From CAMYMQ01 sp963730305 (GTDB lineage: Bacteria > Pseudomonadota > Alphaproteobacteria > Bin65), in assembly GCA_963730305.1 (NCBI GenBank), contig CAVSRB010000001.1:248001-312000 (forward strand): a DNA stretch of 64,000 bases, in the 5' to 3' direction. A program made the position numbers and the translations under genes. Below, piece by piece: positions 37,153 to 47,351 of the stretch (its first letter is position 1; the number at the start of each line of letters is the position of its first letter). A model generated the notes under the pieces. The model did no database searches. It worked only from the letters and a program-made list of their open reading frames with translations, and was not told where the DNA came from.

Positions 37153-38034
37153 GATCATCACTTCCGCGGGCATGCCTGGATAGAGCAATTGCCCATGGGT
37201 CAACTCGCTTGGCTTCTTTTTCAGCTCGACCCTCAGCAGGTAATATGACGCCCCCGATTTTTCGTCCGACAACCGGTCCGCCGATACCCACGCGACCTGT
37301 CCTTCCAGGGGAAGGAAGTGGCGCGCACCATATGGCGTCAGACGGACTTGCGCCTTGAGCCCCTTGGTAACCACGTCAATGTCGTTGGGATCAAGCCGTG
37401 CCTCAACATACAATGGTTCGTCACTAGGCACGACGGTCAAGATTGCGTCTCCCGGCTTGATTACCCCTCCTACGGTATGGACCTTGAGCCCGACAACTGT
37501 TCCGGCCAGTGGCGCGCGTATCTTGGACCGCACGACAACATCACGCGCTGCGCGCAACTCCTCTCGGTGTTGTGCTACCTTGCCGATTAGCTCGGCTTTG
37601 CGGCGGTAGAGTTCCAAGACGCGTGGTTTCGCGACAAGGCCCTTCTTCAGGAGGCTTTCGACGTCGACGATCTCTTCATTGATGTATTTGAGCCGGGTCA
37701 GTTCCGATTTAATTGTCGCCTCTAGCAACCCGATCTTGGAACGCGCTTTGGTCTGGTCCAGTTCGACCAGAACCTGTCCGGCTCTCACCTTCTGTCCTTC
37801 GCGAACGCGGATCGCCTTGATGATACCACCTTCAAGATGCTGGATCGTCTTTCGGTTCGTATCGACGCTGACGACGCCCCGCGCAATGGCCGCACTTTCA
37901 AGTGGCGTGAACGCACCCCAGGCTCCGAGACTCCCGAAGAACACGAGTAGAACCGCGCTTCCAAACAGCGCCGCTCCTTTCAGCGGCGGGCCTGCCCTAT
38001 CCATCTTGCGCGAGAAGCGTTCCGCGTCGGTCAT
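37069..38034 (-). CDS. Type I secretion membrane-fusion protein, HlyD/PrtE family
   Basis: The protein has 321 aa. A short cytoplasmic N-terminus is followed by a span (about 20-42, LFGSAVLLVFFGSLGAWGAF). The lipoyl/barrel part carries VSVDTNRKTIQHLEGGIIKAIRV, the hallmark of RTX-type fusion proteins, and the C-terminal block is YPGMPAEVMILTGSRTPFDYL. Typical members are about 430 aa; here the central alpha-helical hairpin is about 100 residues shorter, so the periplasmic reach may differ. It starts 1 base after the ABC gene stop and completes the inner-membrane complex. The stop region overlaps the convergent TolC-like gene. Confidence 0.9.
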   Translation of the reverse strand: MTDAERFSRKMDRAGPPLKGAALFGSAVLLVFFGSLGAWGAFTPLESAAIARGVVSVDTNRKTIQHLEGGIIKAIRVREGQKVRAGQVLVELDQTKARSKIGLLEATIKSELTRLKYINEEIVDVESLLKKGLVAKPRVLELYRRKAELIGKVAQHREELRAARDVVVRSKIRAPLAGTVVGLKVHTVGGVIKPGDAILTVVPSDEPLYVEARLDPNDIDVVTKGLKAQVRLTPYGARHFLPLEGQVAWVSADRLSDEKSGASYYLLRVELKKKPSELTHGQLLYPGMPAEVMILTGSRTPFDYLAEPIVTSFRRAFREKD

Positions 38035-38035
38035 C

Positions 38036-39751
38036 TCATTGCGCTCGTTCCATCGGGGCTACATTCCGCTGCGCGCTCGCCGGCATCAGCCTGGTGAATA
38101 TCTCATCACGCGGGCCGAACATGTCGATCCGGCCTTCCTTCATGACGAGGATCTTGTCGACCTGTCGCAGGATGCTGGGACGATGCGCGATGACGACGGT
38201 CGTGGCCATCGCTTCGTCGAGCCGTTTGAATACTTCGACCAGAACGCTCTCGCCTTCCTGGTCTAAATTGGCGTTAGGCTCGTCCAGTACGACGAAGCGC
38301 GGAGAGCCGTAGACGGCCCGGGCCAGAGCGATGCGCTGACGCTGTCCGCCCGACAGGGACATGCCGTTGGGGCCGATCTCTGTTTCGTATCCGTTCGGCA
38401 GCCTGAGGATGAGCTCATGAACGCCAGCGAGGCGGGCGGCTTCGATTACGGCATCGGTGTCACCTTGATCGAGCCGTGCAATGTTCTCTCTGACCGTCCC
38501 TCCGAACAGTTCCACATCCTGTGGCAGATAGCCCACATACTTGCCGCGTTTGTCGGAGTCCCAGGTCGTCAGGTCCGTGTGGTCCAGACGTACCGCCCCG
38601 ATTTGCGGCTTTAGAGTACCAACCAGGAGACGCGCCAAGGTGCTCTTGCCGCACGCTGAGGGACCGATCAGGCCAAGGCTCTCACCGGCCTGTAGCTCGA
38701 ATGCGATGTTCTTCAAGAATGGTTGTCTCTCGCCGGGGAAGGCGAAGCTCGCTCCCTCGACCTCAACATGGCCCCGCGGCATTGGCAACTGCATTGCGTC
38801 CTTGGATTCGACGCCCTTGAAAAGCGCCTTTATCCGGTCATAAGCCGATCGGGCCGCCACTGCCGTTCGCCAGGAAGAAATAATCTGCTCGATCGGCGCG
38901 AGCGCCCGGCTCATGAGGATCGACGCGGCGATCATCCCGCCCGGGGTAAGTTCCGCGCCAAGAACAAGCCATGCGCCGAACCCCAGAACCGCAATTTGCA
39001 ACAGCATGCGAAAGAACTTGGACGAAGAGGCGATGAAACCGCTGGCACGACTAGCGTGCGCCTGCTCCATCAGCGCATCGTCATTCATCTTGTCCCAGCG
39101 CTCCGTGGCACTCGAAAGCATGCCCATGGCCTCGACCGCGTCCGCGTGCCTGGCGACGATGTCGGCATGGCTGGTGGCCTGCGCGGACGCCCGCGAAGCG
39201 CGTTCGAGGGAACGACGTGTACTCCAATCGTTGACGAGCGCGAGGAAGAAGAGAAACATCGCGCCGCCTGTAGCAACCCAGCCGAGCAACGGGTGCAACA
39301 AGAAAATCACCACCAGAAAGATCGGCGTCCACGGCGCGTCCATGATCGGGAAAATGGACGGTCCGGTTAGAAAGCTGCGAATCGCTTGAACATCGCGCAC
39401 GGACCGCACGGACACCGCTCTGTCAGCGAGCGCGGTGGCGACTGAGACCTTGAGCGCCGAACCCGACAGATTGTGATCGAACCACGTACCGACTTGGATC
39501 ATGACCCGGCCGCGCGCGATATCGAGCGCCCACATCGCCAGGAAAGCCGCGACGGCGGCCGCGGTCAGATAGATGAGCGTGTCGATGCTCCGGCTGGTCA
39601 GGACGCGATCATAAACCTGCAACATGTAGAGGGGCGCAGTCAGCATCAACGCATTGATTGCGAACGAAAAAAGCACCGCGACCCAAAGACCACGGCGGGA
39701 TCTTCTCACGATCGTGCGGAGTGCTGGTCGCTTCCTATAGGGGGTGCCCAT
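38036..39751 (-). CDS. Type I secretion ABC transporter (PrtD/HlyB-like, no peptidase domain)
   Basis: This 571-aa exporter has a six-span transmembrane domain (about 20-300; begins LWVAVLFSFAINALMLTAPL). The ATPase domain shows Walker A GPSACGKSTLAR near residue 360, the signature LSGGQRQRIALARAV near 468 and Walker B FVVLDEPNANLD. There is no N-terminal C39 peptidase, so it exports substrates with an uncleaved C-terminal signal, matching the RTX-like gene upstream. It is followed 1 base later by the HlyD gene. The operon order is RTX, small protein, ABC, HlyD. Confidence 0.93.
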   Translation of the reverse strand: MGTPYRKRPALRTIVRRSRRGLWVAVLFSFAINALMLTAPLYMLQVYDRVLTSRSIDTLIYLTAAAVAAFLAMWALDIARGRVMIQVGTWFDHNLSGSALKVSVATALADRAVSVRSVRDVQAIRSFLTGPSIFPIMDAPWTPIFLVVIFLLHPLLGWVATGGAMFLFFLALVNDWSTRRSLERASRASAQATSHADIVARHADAVEAMGMLSSATERWDKMNDDALMEQAHASRASGFIASSSKFFRMLLQIAVLGFGAWLVLGAELTPGGMIAASILMSRALAPIEQIISSWRTAVAARSAYDRIKALFKGVESKDAMQLPMPRGHVEVEGASFAFPGERQPFLKNIAFELQAGESLGLIGPSACGKSTLARLLVGTLKPQIGAVRLDHTDLTTWDSDKRGKYVGYLPQDVELFGGTVRENIARLDQGDTDAVIEAARLAGVHELILRLPNGYETEIGPNGMSLSGGQRQRIALARAVYGSPRFVVLDEPNANLDQEGESVLVEVFKRLDEAMATTVVIAHRPSILRQVDKILVMKEGRIDMFGPRDEIFTRLMPASAQRNVAPMERAQ

Positions 39752-39821
39752 CCCTTTTCTCGCTTGTCACCCAAGAGGCGTCCCGTCCACTGCGCATACC
39801 CCCAACGGCCGAGCCAGGTTG

Positions 39822-40190
39822 TCACGCGCTCTCGGGCTGATCCTCGCTGGTCGCCGCGTCTTGAGAATCAAAGCCGCTTTCGGGCCGTTGTTGAGTAATC
39901 ACCCCCGCACTGACTAGTTCCTGCACTAGATTGTTCATCGACTGGACCATGCGCAGGAAGCCTTGAGGCGACATGATCAAACGATGCGTCAATTCGGGTT
40001 CGCCTGCCTGATTCTGGTCGTCGAGAATATTCGTCGCGCTAACCAAATCGACCCTCACGACACCGCCGGAGAAGCGCGCACGACCGACCCCATCGACGAA
40101 TATTTCGGGTGTCTTGTTATGTGCCAATTCTTCCTCTAGCGATCGAAACAGCCGCACAATCAACCAGCCGCGTTTACCGGATTTCTCCAA
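39822..40190 (-). CDS. Small conserved-looking protein between RTX and ABC exporter genes
   Basis: This is a 122-aa soluble protein without signal peptide or membrane span. The central block reads EIFVDGVGRARFSGGVVRVDL, then RLIMSPQGFLRMVQSMNNL and VQELVSAGVI, and a charged acidic tail follows. The pattern (target-strand, then an FLR/MxxLVxxLVxAGV helix) suggests a compact cytoplasmic beta/alpha domain. It is 39 bases after the RTX stop and 70 before the ABC start on the same strand, so it is probably co-expressed with the secretion system. A chaperone or regulator of RTX export is a guess. The start is TTG 40190; a later start is possible. Confidence 0.7.
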   Translation of the reverse strand: MEKSGKRGWLIVRLFRSLEEELAHNKTPEIFVDGVGRARFSGGVVRVDLVSATNILDDQNQAGEPELTHRLIMSPQGFLRMVQSMNNLVQELVSAGVITQQRPESGFDSQDAATSEDQPESA

Positions 40191-40569
40191 GACATTTGCG
40201 CCTCCACTCCCACGACGAACCCAACGCCCTCACGATGGCGAACTGAAGATGAAGTCGTCGGCGTGCAAGTCCGTTGATGCAACGCCCAAGAGCGTGACAT
40301 GGCCGGAGCTGCCGGCATCCACGTGGCCAAGATCAATGACTGTGTTGCCCGAATCGTCCGTCGCCGCGGCTTGGACTTCGGCCAGGTTCGAGAACCCGAA
40401 CACCGAGAGATCGATCACATCATTGCTGCCCGCGCCGGCATCGAAGCCGTCGATAGTATGATCGCCAGTCGTGTTGCTGTTGAAGTCGAATAGGTCGTCG
40501 CCCTGGTCAGCAATGAGGGTGGCATCGGCGTTGCCGATATGGAAACTGTCGTTGCCGTGGGCGCCGCGG

Positions 40570-42110
40570 TATTGGACCCCGTCTGTCAGGTCAGACGTCG
40601 TGATCTCGTCGTTGTAGTTGCCGCCGTTGACCTCGAAGTCGCCGCCCAGGTTCTGGAATGTCACGCCGGAGAAATCGAGCGTGTCGTTGCCGCCCGTGCC
40701 CTGGACCTCGACGTTGCTGTGGTTGCCGCCGTCGATGATGTCGACACCGTTGACGAAGCCCGACGCCAGGCCGATCACCGTGTTGTCGGCCTCGGTCAGG
40801 ATGGTCGCCGTCTGGTCGCCGTCGTTGCCGGTGAAGCTGTCGGCGCCGTTGTTCGTCCCCGAATACAGGAAGGTGGCGTCCGGCGTCGCCGATGTGGAAC
40901 GTGTCGTTGCCGTGCGCGCCGCGGTAACTGACCGCGCTCATGTTCGACGTCGTGATCTCGTCGTTGTAGTTGCCGCCGTTGACCTCGAAGTCGCCGCCCA
41001 GGTTCTGGAATGTCACGCCGGAGAAATCGAGCGTGTCGTTGCCGCCCGTGCCCTGGACCTCGACGTTGCTGTGGTTGCCGCCGTCGATGATGTCGACACC
41101 GTTGACGAAGCCCGACGCCAGGCCGATCACCGTGTTGTCGGCCCCGGTCAGGATGGTCGCCGTCTGGTCGCCGTCGTTGCCGGTGAAGCTGTCGGCGCCG
41201 TTGTTCGTCCCCGAATACAGGAAGGTGGCGTCCGCGTCGCCGATGTGGAACGTGTCGTTGCCGTGCGCGCCGCGGTAACTGACCGCGCTCATGTTCGACG
41301 TCGTGATCTCGTCGTTGTAGTTGCCGCCGTTGACCTCGAAGTCGCCGCCCAGGTTCTGGAATGTCACGCCGGAGAAATCGAGCGTGTCGTTGCCGCCCGT
41401 GCCCTGGACCTCGACGTTGCTGTGGTTGCCGCCGTCGATGATGTCGACACCGTTGGCGAAGCCCGACGCCAGGCCGATCACCGTGTTGTCGGCCCCGGCC
41501 AGGATGGTCGCCGTCTGGTCGCCGTCGTTGCCGGTGAAGCTGTCGGCGCCGTTGTTCGTCCCCGAATACAGGAAGGTGGCGTCGGCGTCGCCGATGTGGA
41601 ACGTGTCGTTGCCGTGCGCGCCGCGGTAACTGACCGCGCTCATGTTCGACGTCGTGATCTCGTCGTTGTAGTTGCCGCCGTTGACCTCGAAGTCGCCGCC
41701 CAGGTTCTGGAATGTCACGCCGGAGAAATCGAGCGTGTCGTTGCCGCCCGTGCCCTGGACCTCGACGTTGCTGTGGTTGCCGCCGTCGATGATGTCGACG
41801 CCGTTGGCGAAGCCCGACGCCAGGCCGATCACCGTGCCGTCGGTCTCGGCCAGGATGGTCGCCGTCTGGTCGCCGTCGTTGCCGGTGAAGCTGTCGGCGC
41901 CGTTGTTCGTCCCCGAATACAGGAAGGTGGCGTCGGCGTCGCCGATGTGGAACGTGTCGTTGCCGTGCGCGCCGCGGTAACTGACCGCGCTCATGTTCGA
42001 CGTCGTGATCTCGTCGTTGTAGTTGCCGCCGTTGACCTCGAAGTCGCCGCCCAGGTTCTGGAACGTCACACCGGAGAAGTCGAGCGTGTCGTTGCCGCCC
42101 GTGCCCTGGA
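40570..42110 (-). repeat. 117-aa (351-bp) RTX repeat block
   Basis: Four near-identical units plus a diverged fifth encode VEVQGTGGNDTLDFSGVTF, GGDFEVNGGNYNDEITT and YRGAHGNDTFHIGDADATF. The same landmark recurs at 40970, 41321 and 41672 (spacing 351). The interval below 40970 is 352, exposing the inserted base at 40881. Confidence 0.9.
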
Positions 42111-42739
42111 CCTGAACGCCAGTCTTGTTCAGGGCATCGATGATCTCCACCCCGTTGGCGAAGCCCGACGCCAGCCCGATTACCGTATTGTCGCTGGCCG
42201 CGACGATGGTGTCGGTGCCGGTGCCACCGTCGACTATGTCCGAGCCGTTGTTCGAGCCGATATAGACGAAGAAGTCATTTCCAGCGTTGCCGCTCAGGTC
42301 ATCGTTGCCATGAGCGCCGATGATAATGTCGTTGCCGCCACCGCCATCGATCGTGTCGTTGTAGTTGTTGCCGAAGATCAGGTCGCGCGCACTCGTCGGT
42401 GGCGGATTTCCCGTCACCCCGCCCGTGACCGTTGTCGGCGTGATCGTGTCGTCTCCGCCCGTGCCAATGATGACGTTATCGAACGGCGCCGCGAACATGC
42501 CGATCTGGACGAGCGCCTCGGCCAATTCGAAGTTGATCGCGGAGAAGCCCAGTGTCGCGAAATTGTAGACGGTGCCTGGTGTGCTCGCGAAGTGGACCTG
42601 ATAGGCAGCGATATCCGCCAAGATGGCCGAATTCTGTGCCTGCGCCGTCGTCAGGGTGATCTGCAGCTTGTCGTTGCCTGCCCCGCCGTCATAAAGCATG
42701 CCGTCGGTGTCCTGGCTCGAGAGAGCCGTGGCCACCACG

Positions 42740-44220
42740 TCATTGCCGCCCGCCGCATCGACCTCGGCGATATCGGTCAGCGCCGTGGTCGAGAAGTTCA
42801 GGGTGTGGCTCGAGTTGCTGTCCCGGATGATCGTGTCGCCCAAGCCGACGAAGGCGTCGACGCCGTTGGCGTAGCCGTTGACACCGATCACCGTGCCGGC
42901 CTCTTCGGCGACCGCGGTCGTGGCGCCGCTGCCATTGTGGAACGTGTCGTAGCCGTTGTTGGCGACGAGTCGTAGCGCCAGGTCGTCGACATGTCGCCGG
43001 CGTTCAGCGTGTCGTTGCCCGACCCGCCCCGGTAGTTGCCGTCGTCCACGTTCGACGCCGTCACCACGTCGTTGCCGCCGGCCGCATCGATCTCGGCGAT
43101 GTCGGTCAGGGCCGTGGTCGAGAAGTTCAGGGTGTGGCTCGAGTTGCTGTCCCGGATGATCGTGTCGCCCAAGCCGACGAAGGCGTCGACGCCGTTGGCG
43201 TAGCCGTTGACACCGATCACCGTGCCGGCCTCGTTCGGCGACCGCGGTCGTGGCGCCGCTGCCATTGTGGAAGGTGTCGTAGCCGTTGTTCGACAAGTCG
43301 TAGCGCCAGGTCGTCGACATGTCGCCGGCGTTCAGCGTGTCGTTGCCCGACCCGCCCCGGTAGTTGCCGTCGTCCACGTTCGACGCCGTCACCACGTCGT
43401 TGCCGCCGGCCGCATCGATCTCGGCGATGTCGGTCAGGGTCGTGGCCGAGAAGTCCAGGGTGTGGCTCGAGTTGCTGTCCCGGATGATCGTGTCAGCCGT
43501 GCTGTAACCCACGAAGGCGTCGACGCCGTTGGCGTAGCCGTTGACACCGATCACCGTGCCGGCCTCTTCGGCGACCGCGGTCGTGGCGCCGCTGCCGTTG
43601 TGGAACGTGTCGTAGCCGTTGTTCGACGCAGTCGTAGCGCCAGGTCGTCGACATGTCGCCGGCGTTCAGCGTGTCGTTGCCCGACCCGCCCCGGTAGTTG
43701 CCGTCGTCCACGTTCGACGCCGTCACCACGTCGTTGCCGCCGGCCGCATCGACCTCGGCGATGTCGGTCAGCGCCGTGGTCGAGAAGTTCAGGGTGTGGC
43801 TCGAGTTGCTGTCCCGGATGATCGTGTCGCCCAAGCCGACGAAGGCGTCGACGCCGTTGGCGTAGCCGTTGACACCGATCACCGTGCCGGCCTCTTCGGC
43901 GACCGCGGTCGTGGCGCCGCTGCCATTGTGGAACGTGTCGTAGCCGTTGTTCGACGAGTCGTAGCGCCAGGTCGTCGACATGTCGCCGGCGTTCAGCGTG
44001 TCGTTGCCCGACCCGCCCCGGTAGTTGCCGTCGTCCACGTTCGACGCCGTCACCACGTCGTTGCCGCCGGCCGCATCGATCTCGGCGATGTCGGTCAGCG
44101 CCGTGGTCGAGAAGTTCAGGGTGTGGCTCGAGTTGCTGTCCCGGATGATCGTGTCAGCCGTGCTGTAACCCACGAAGGCGTCGACGCCGTTGGCGTAACC
44201 GTTGACACCGATCACCGTGT
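42740..44220 (-). repeat. 109/111-aa RTX repeat block
   Basis: Units encode YRGGSGNDTLNAGDMSTTWR and TVIGVNGYANGVDAFVG. Landmark spacings are 329 (42841 to 43170) and 662 (43170 to 43832), where 327 and 660 are expected. The two extra bases in each interval coincide with the frame breaks at 42961-42962 and at 43233 plus 43629. Confidence 0.88.
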
Positions 44221-44739
44221 CGGCAGCACAAGCATCCGCAATATTGTTGCCCGGTCCGGTGACGAAGGTGTCGAAGCCATTCGCTCCCAGGTTCCCCACG
44301 TAAAGGTACTTGTTGTTGCCGCCACCGCCATCCAGCGTGTCGTTGCCGCTGCCGCCGATCAGGATGTCGTCGCCGTCTTTGCCAATCAGCGTGTCGTTGC
44401 CGCCCTTGCCGACGATCAGCCAATCATCGCTCGTGTCGGTCATGACCTCGAGCGTCTGGCTCGAGTTGGTGCCGATCAGGGAGTGGTCGAAGTCCAGCAC
44501 ACAATCGCCGAAGACCACGGCCTTGGAGGCGCTTTCGAAATTCTGGACGGTGAAGCCGCCCAGGGTCGTGAAGGTGAAAGGCTGATTGCCCGGGAAGCCG
44601 CCGAGGAAAGTGTCGACCTCGGCGAGGATCGTCGCGTTCCCGGCTTCTGCGAGGGTCAGGGCGATTTGGACGCTGTCCGTCCCCGAGCCGCCGTCATAGA
44701 CCAAGAAAGGGACGTCCGTGCGGTCGGTGGAGGTGGTCA

Positions 44740-46325
44740 CCACGTCGTTGCCGCCCGCCGCGTCGATCTCGGCGATGTTGGTCAGCGCCGTGGTCGAGAA
44801 GTCCAGGGTATGGCTCGAGTTGCTGTCCCGGATGATCGTGTCACCCGAGGAATCGCCAACGAAGGCGTCGACGCCGTTGGCGTAGCCGTTGACACCGATC
44901 ACCGTGCCCCCGGACCCAGCCTGCGCCTCGGAGTTGCCCGAGCCGTTGGTGAACGTGTCGTAGCCGTTGTTGGTGCCGTCGTAGAGCCAGGACGTGGCCG
45001 TCGAGCCGGCGTTGAGCGTGTCGTCGCCCGACCCGCCCCGGTAGCTGCCGTCGTTCACGTTCGACGCCGTCACCACGTCGTTGCCGCCCGCCGCGTCGAT
45101 CTCGGCGATGTTGGTCAGCGCTGTGGTCGAGAAGTCCAGGGTATGGCTCGAGTTGCTGTCCCGGATGATCGTGTCACCCGAGGAATCGCCAACGAAGGCG
45201 TCGACGCCGTTGGCGTAGCCGTTGACACCGATCACCGTGCCCCCGGACCCAGCCTGCGCCTCGGAGTTGCCCGAGCCGTTGGTGAACGTGTCGTAGCCGT
45301 TGTTGGTGCCGTCGTAGAGCCAGGACGTGGCCGTCGAGCCGGCGTTGAGCGTGTCGTCGCCCGACCCGCCCCGGTAGCTGCCGTCGTTCACGTTCGACGC
45401 CGTCACCACGTCGTTGCCGCCCGCCGCGTCGATCTCGGCGATGTTGGTCAGCGCCGTGGTCGAGAAGTCCAGGGTATGGCTCGAGTTGCTGTCCCGGATG
45501 ATCGTGTCACCCGAGGAATCGCCAACGAAGGCGTCGACGCCGTTGGCGTAGCCGTTGACACCGATCACCGTGCCCCCGGACCCAGCCTGCGCCTCGGAGT
45601 TGCCCGAGCCGTTGGTGAACGTGTCGTAGCCGTTGTTGGTGCCGTCGTAGAGCCAGGACGTGGCCGTCGAGCCGGCGTTGAGCGTGTCGTCGCCCGACCC
45701 GCCCCGGTAGCTGCCGTCGTTCACGTTCGACGCCGTCACCACGTCGTTGCCGCCCGCCGCGTCGATCTCGGCGATGTTGGTCAGCGCTGTGGTCGAGAAG
45801 TCCAGGGTATGGCTCGAGTTGCTGTCCCGGATGATCGTGTCACCCGAGGAATTGCCAACGAAGGCGTCGACGCCGTTGGCGTAGCCGTTGACACCGATCA
45901 CCGTGCCCCCGGACTCAGCCTGCGCCTCGGAGTTGCCCGAGCCGTTGGTGAACGTGTCGTAGCCGTTGTTGGTGCCGTCGTAGAGCCAGGACGTGGCCGT
46001 CGAGCCGGCGTTGAGCGTGTCGTCGCCCGACCCGCCCCGGTAGCTGCCGTCGTTCACGTTCGACGCCGTCACCACGTCGTTGCCGCCCGCCGCGTCGATC
46101 TCGGCGATGTTGGTCAGCGCTGTGGTCGAGAAGTCCAGGGTATGGCTCGAGTTGCTGTCCCGGATGATCGTGTCACCCGAGGAATCGCCAACGAAGGCGT
46201 CGACGCCGTTGGCGTAGCCGTTGACACCGATCACCGTGCCCCCGGACCCAGCCTGCGCCTCGGAGTTGCCCGAGCCGTTGGTGAACGTGTCGTAGCCGTT
46301 GTTGGTGCCGTCGTAGAGGAAGGTG
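44740..46325 (-). repeat. 111-aa (333-bp) RTX repeat block
   Basis: The landmark GTGTCACCCG recurs at 44838, 45171, 45504, 45837 and 46170, always 333 bases apart, with nearly identical DNA between. Near-identity at the nucleotide level implies recent unequal exchange or gene conversion. No frame break occurs in this block. Confidence 0.92.
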
Positions 46326-46573
46326 ACGTCCAGGTTACCGGCCTTGAGCATGTCGTTGCCCGACCCGCCGGTGACCGTGATCGAGCCCACGTTCGAAGCG
46401 ACTGTCAAGCCGATGAGATCGACAGTGTCGTTGCCGCCTAGGGCGTAGATTTCGAGGTCGTCGCCGGCATAGGTGCCGTCGTTCGTGGAGCCCGTGACCT
46501 TGAAATAGCCAGCGCCATAATCCTCGACGACGATGTTGTCGGACCCGTTCGTCCCGTTAATCACCACGGTCAT

Positions 46574-47351
46574 ATCGCCCCCTCCCTCGCCGAAGGCCGC
46601 CAATGGGCCCCAGTATTTGACGTGAGGAGGATCCGTCCAAAACGGAAGATCGGGCCGCTTCCCGAATATGGTGGGACCAGGCCAACCGCCAAACGACGAG
46701 TGCCCCCGAGGCTCCCACCAACCCGTCAGACCGGACGACCCTCCCCGATTCACGAAGCCGAAATTAACGATATCGCCAAACATGACGGTAAGGCTAACCG
46801 GTCCGATACTGTGAGTCGTACCCCGTAATGGTTAGGTTGCAGAGGTGAAAACTGACCGGTACGGATAATTGCGCTATCAAATTATCTCGGCGCACGACCG
46901 AGCATTCAGTGTCTTTCTTTTGGCCGTAGAGCAAGGGGCACTTATTCCGTAACTCCTCCGTCGCGCCTGTATTACGGAGCTTGAAATGTCAAGCAAGAGC
47001 CTAAAAAGTTGGTTGATTTTGCTGAAACCTCCCGTTCATATTTTCTTATTCTATTCCCCGTATTGGGCAAATACTTCTATTTTAGTTTCCGTGGGGAGCC
47101 TAATTATCAGTTCCAGCGCTCGCTACGGTATAAGCACCAATTACGATACGGGCTGATGGGCGCTTGTTCGCCATGCCACCAATGCGGATTTCCGGCGACC
47201 AGTGTCCATGTGGTAACTGGCAGCAAAAGAGGCTCAGTTCAAATAGAACCAAGCCCGTGATGCTCTCCAGGATCCGGAGCTAGGGCCCACTAACTCATGG
47301 CCTTAGTCCGCCCGCTGGGCCCCCTCGATCCTTGAGAACAAATTCGTCCTA
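46574..47351. other. Upstream region of the RTX gene, no gene supported
   Basis: These 778 bases between the RTX start and the IS5-type element are less GC-rich than the surroundings, especially 46850-47250. Open frames at 46622-46828 and 47009-47260 have no ribosome site or family signal. The stretch should contain the promoter of the RTX secretion operon. No clear operator or hairpin was found. Confidence 0.45.

Larger units (their letters stand above)
40230..46573 (-). pseudogene. Giant RTX-like repeat protein, T1SS substrate, with four frameshift sites
   Basis: ATG 46573 follows a strong GGAGGGGG site; ATG 46783 would add 70 residues but has no ribosome site. The protein is almost all repeats: five units of 111 aa (GGTVIGVNGYANGVDAFVG), further units of 109-111 aa, then units of 117 aa (VEVQGTGGNDTLDFSGVTF). 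Short canonical RTX runs (GGGGNDIIIGAHGNDDL near 42320; GKGGNDTLIGKDGDDILIGG near 44390) lie between them. The C-terminus LHADDFIFSSPS resembles uncleaved type I secretion signals. Extra bases at 43629, 43233, 42961-42962 (two) and 40881 break the frame; removing all five gives exactly 2,112 residues. Probably a calcium-binding surface or secreted adhesin-like protein. No enzymatic domain was seen. Confidence 0.85.

Noticed and set aside
40618..46441. Long rightward open frames (785 and 940 residues) opposite the RTX gene
   Set aside because: They come from the antisense of highly repetitive, GC-rich coding DNA. They have no start site, only RR/VV-rich composition, and no family similarity, while the leftward frame has RTX motifs and a secretion signal.
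40230..46573. CRISPR array or satellite-like repeat
   Set aside because: The repeats are 327-351 bp, in frame and coding, with no short repeat/spacer structure.
47009..47260. 83-aa open frame upstream of the IS5-type element
   Set aside because: No start context or similarity; composition looks random.
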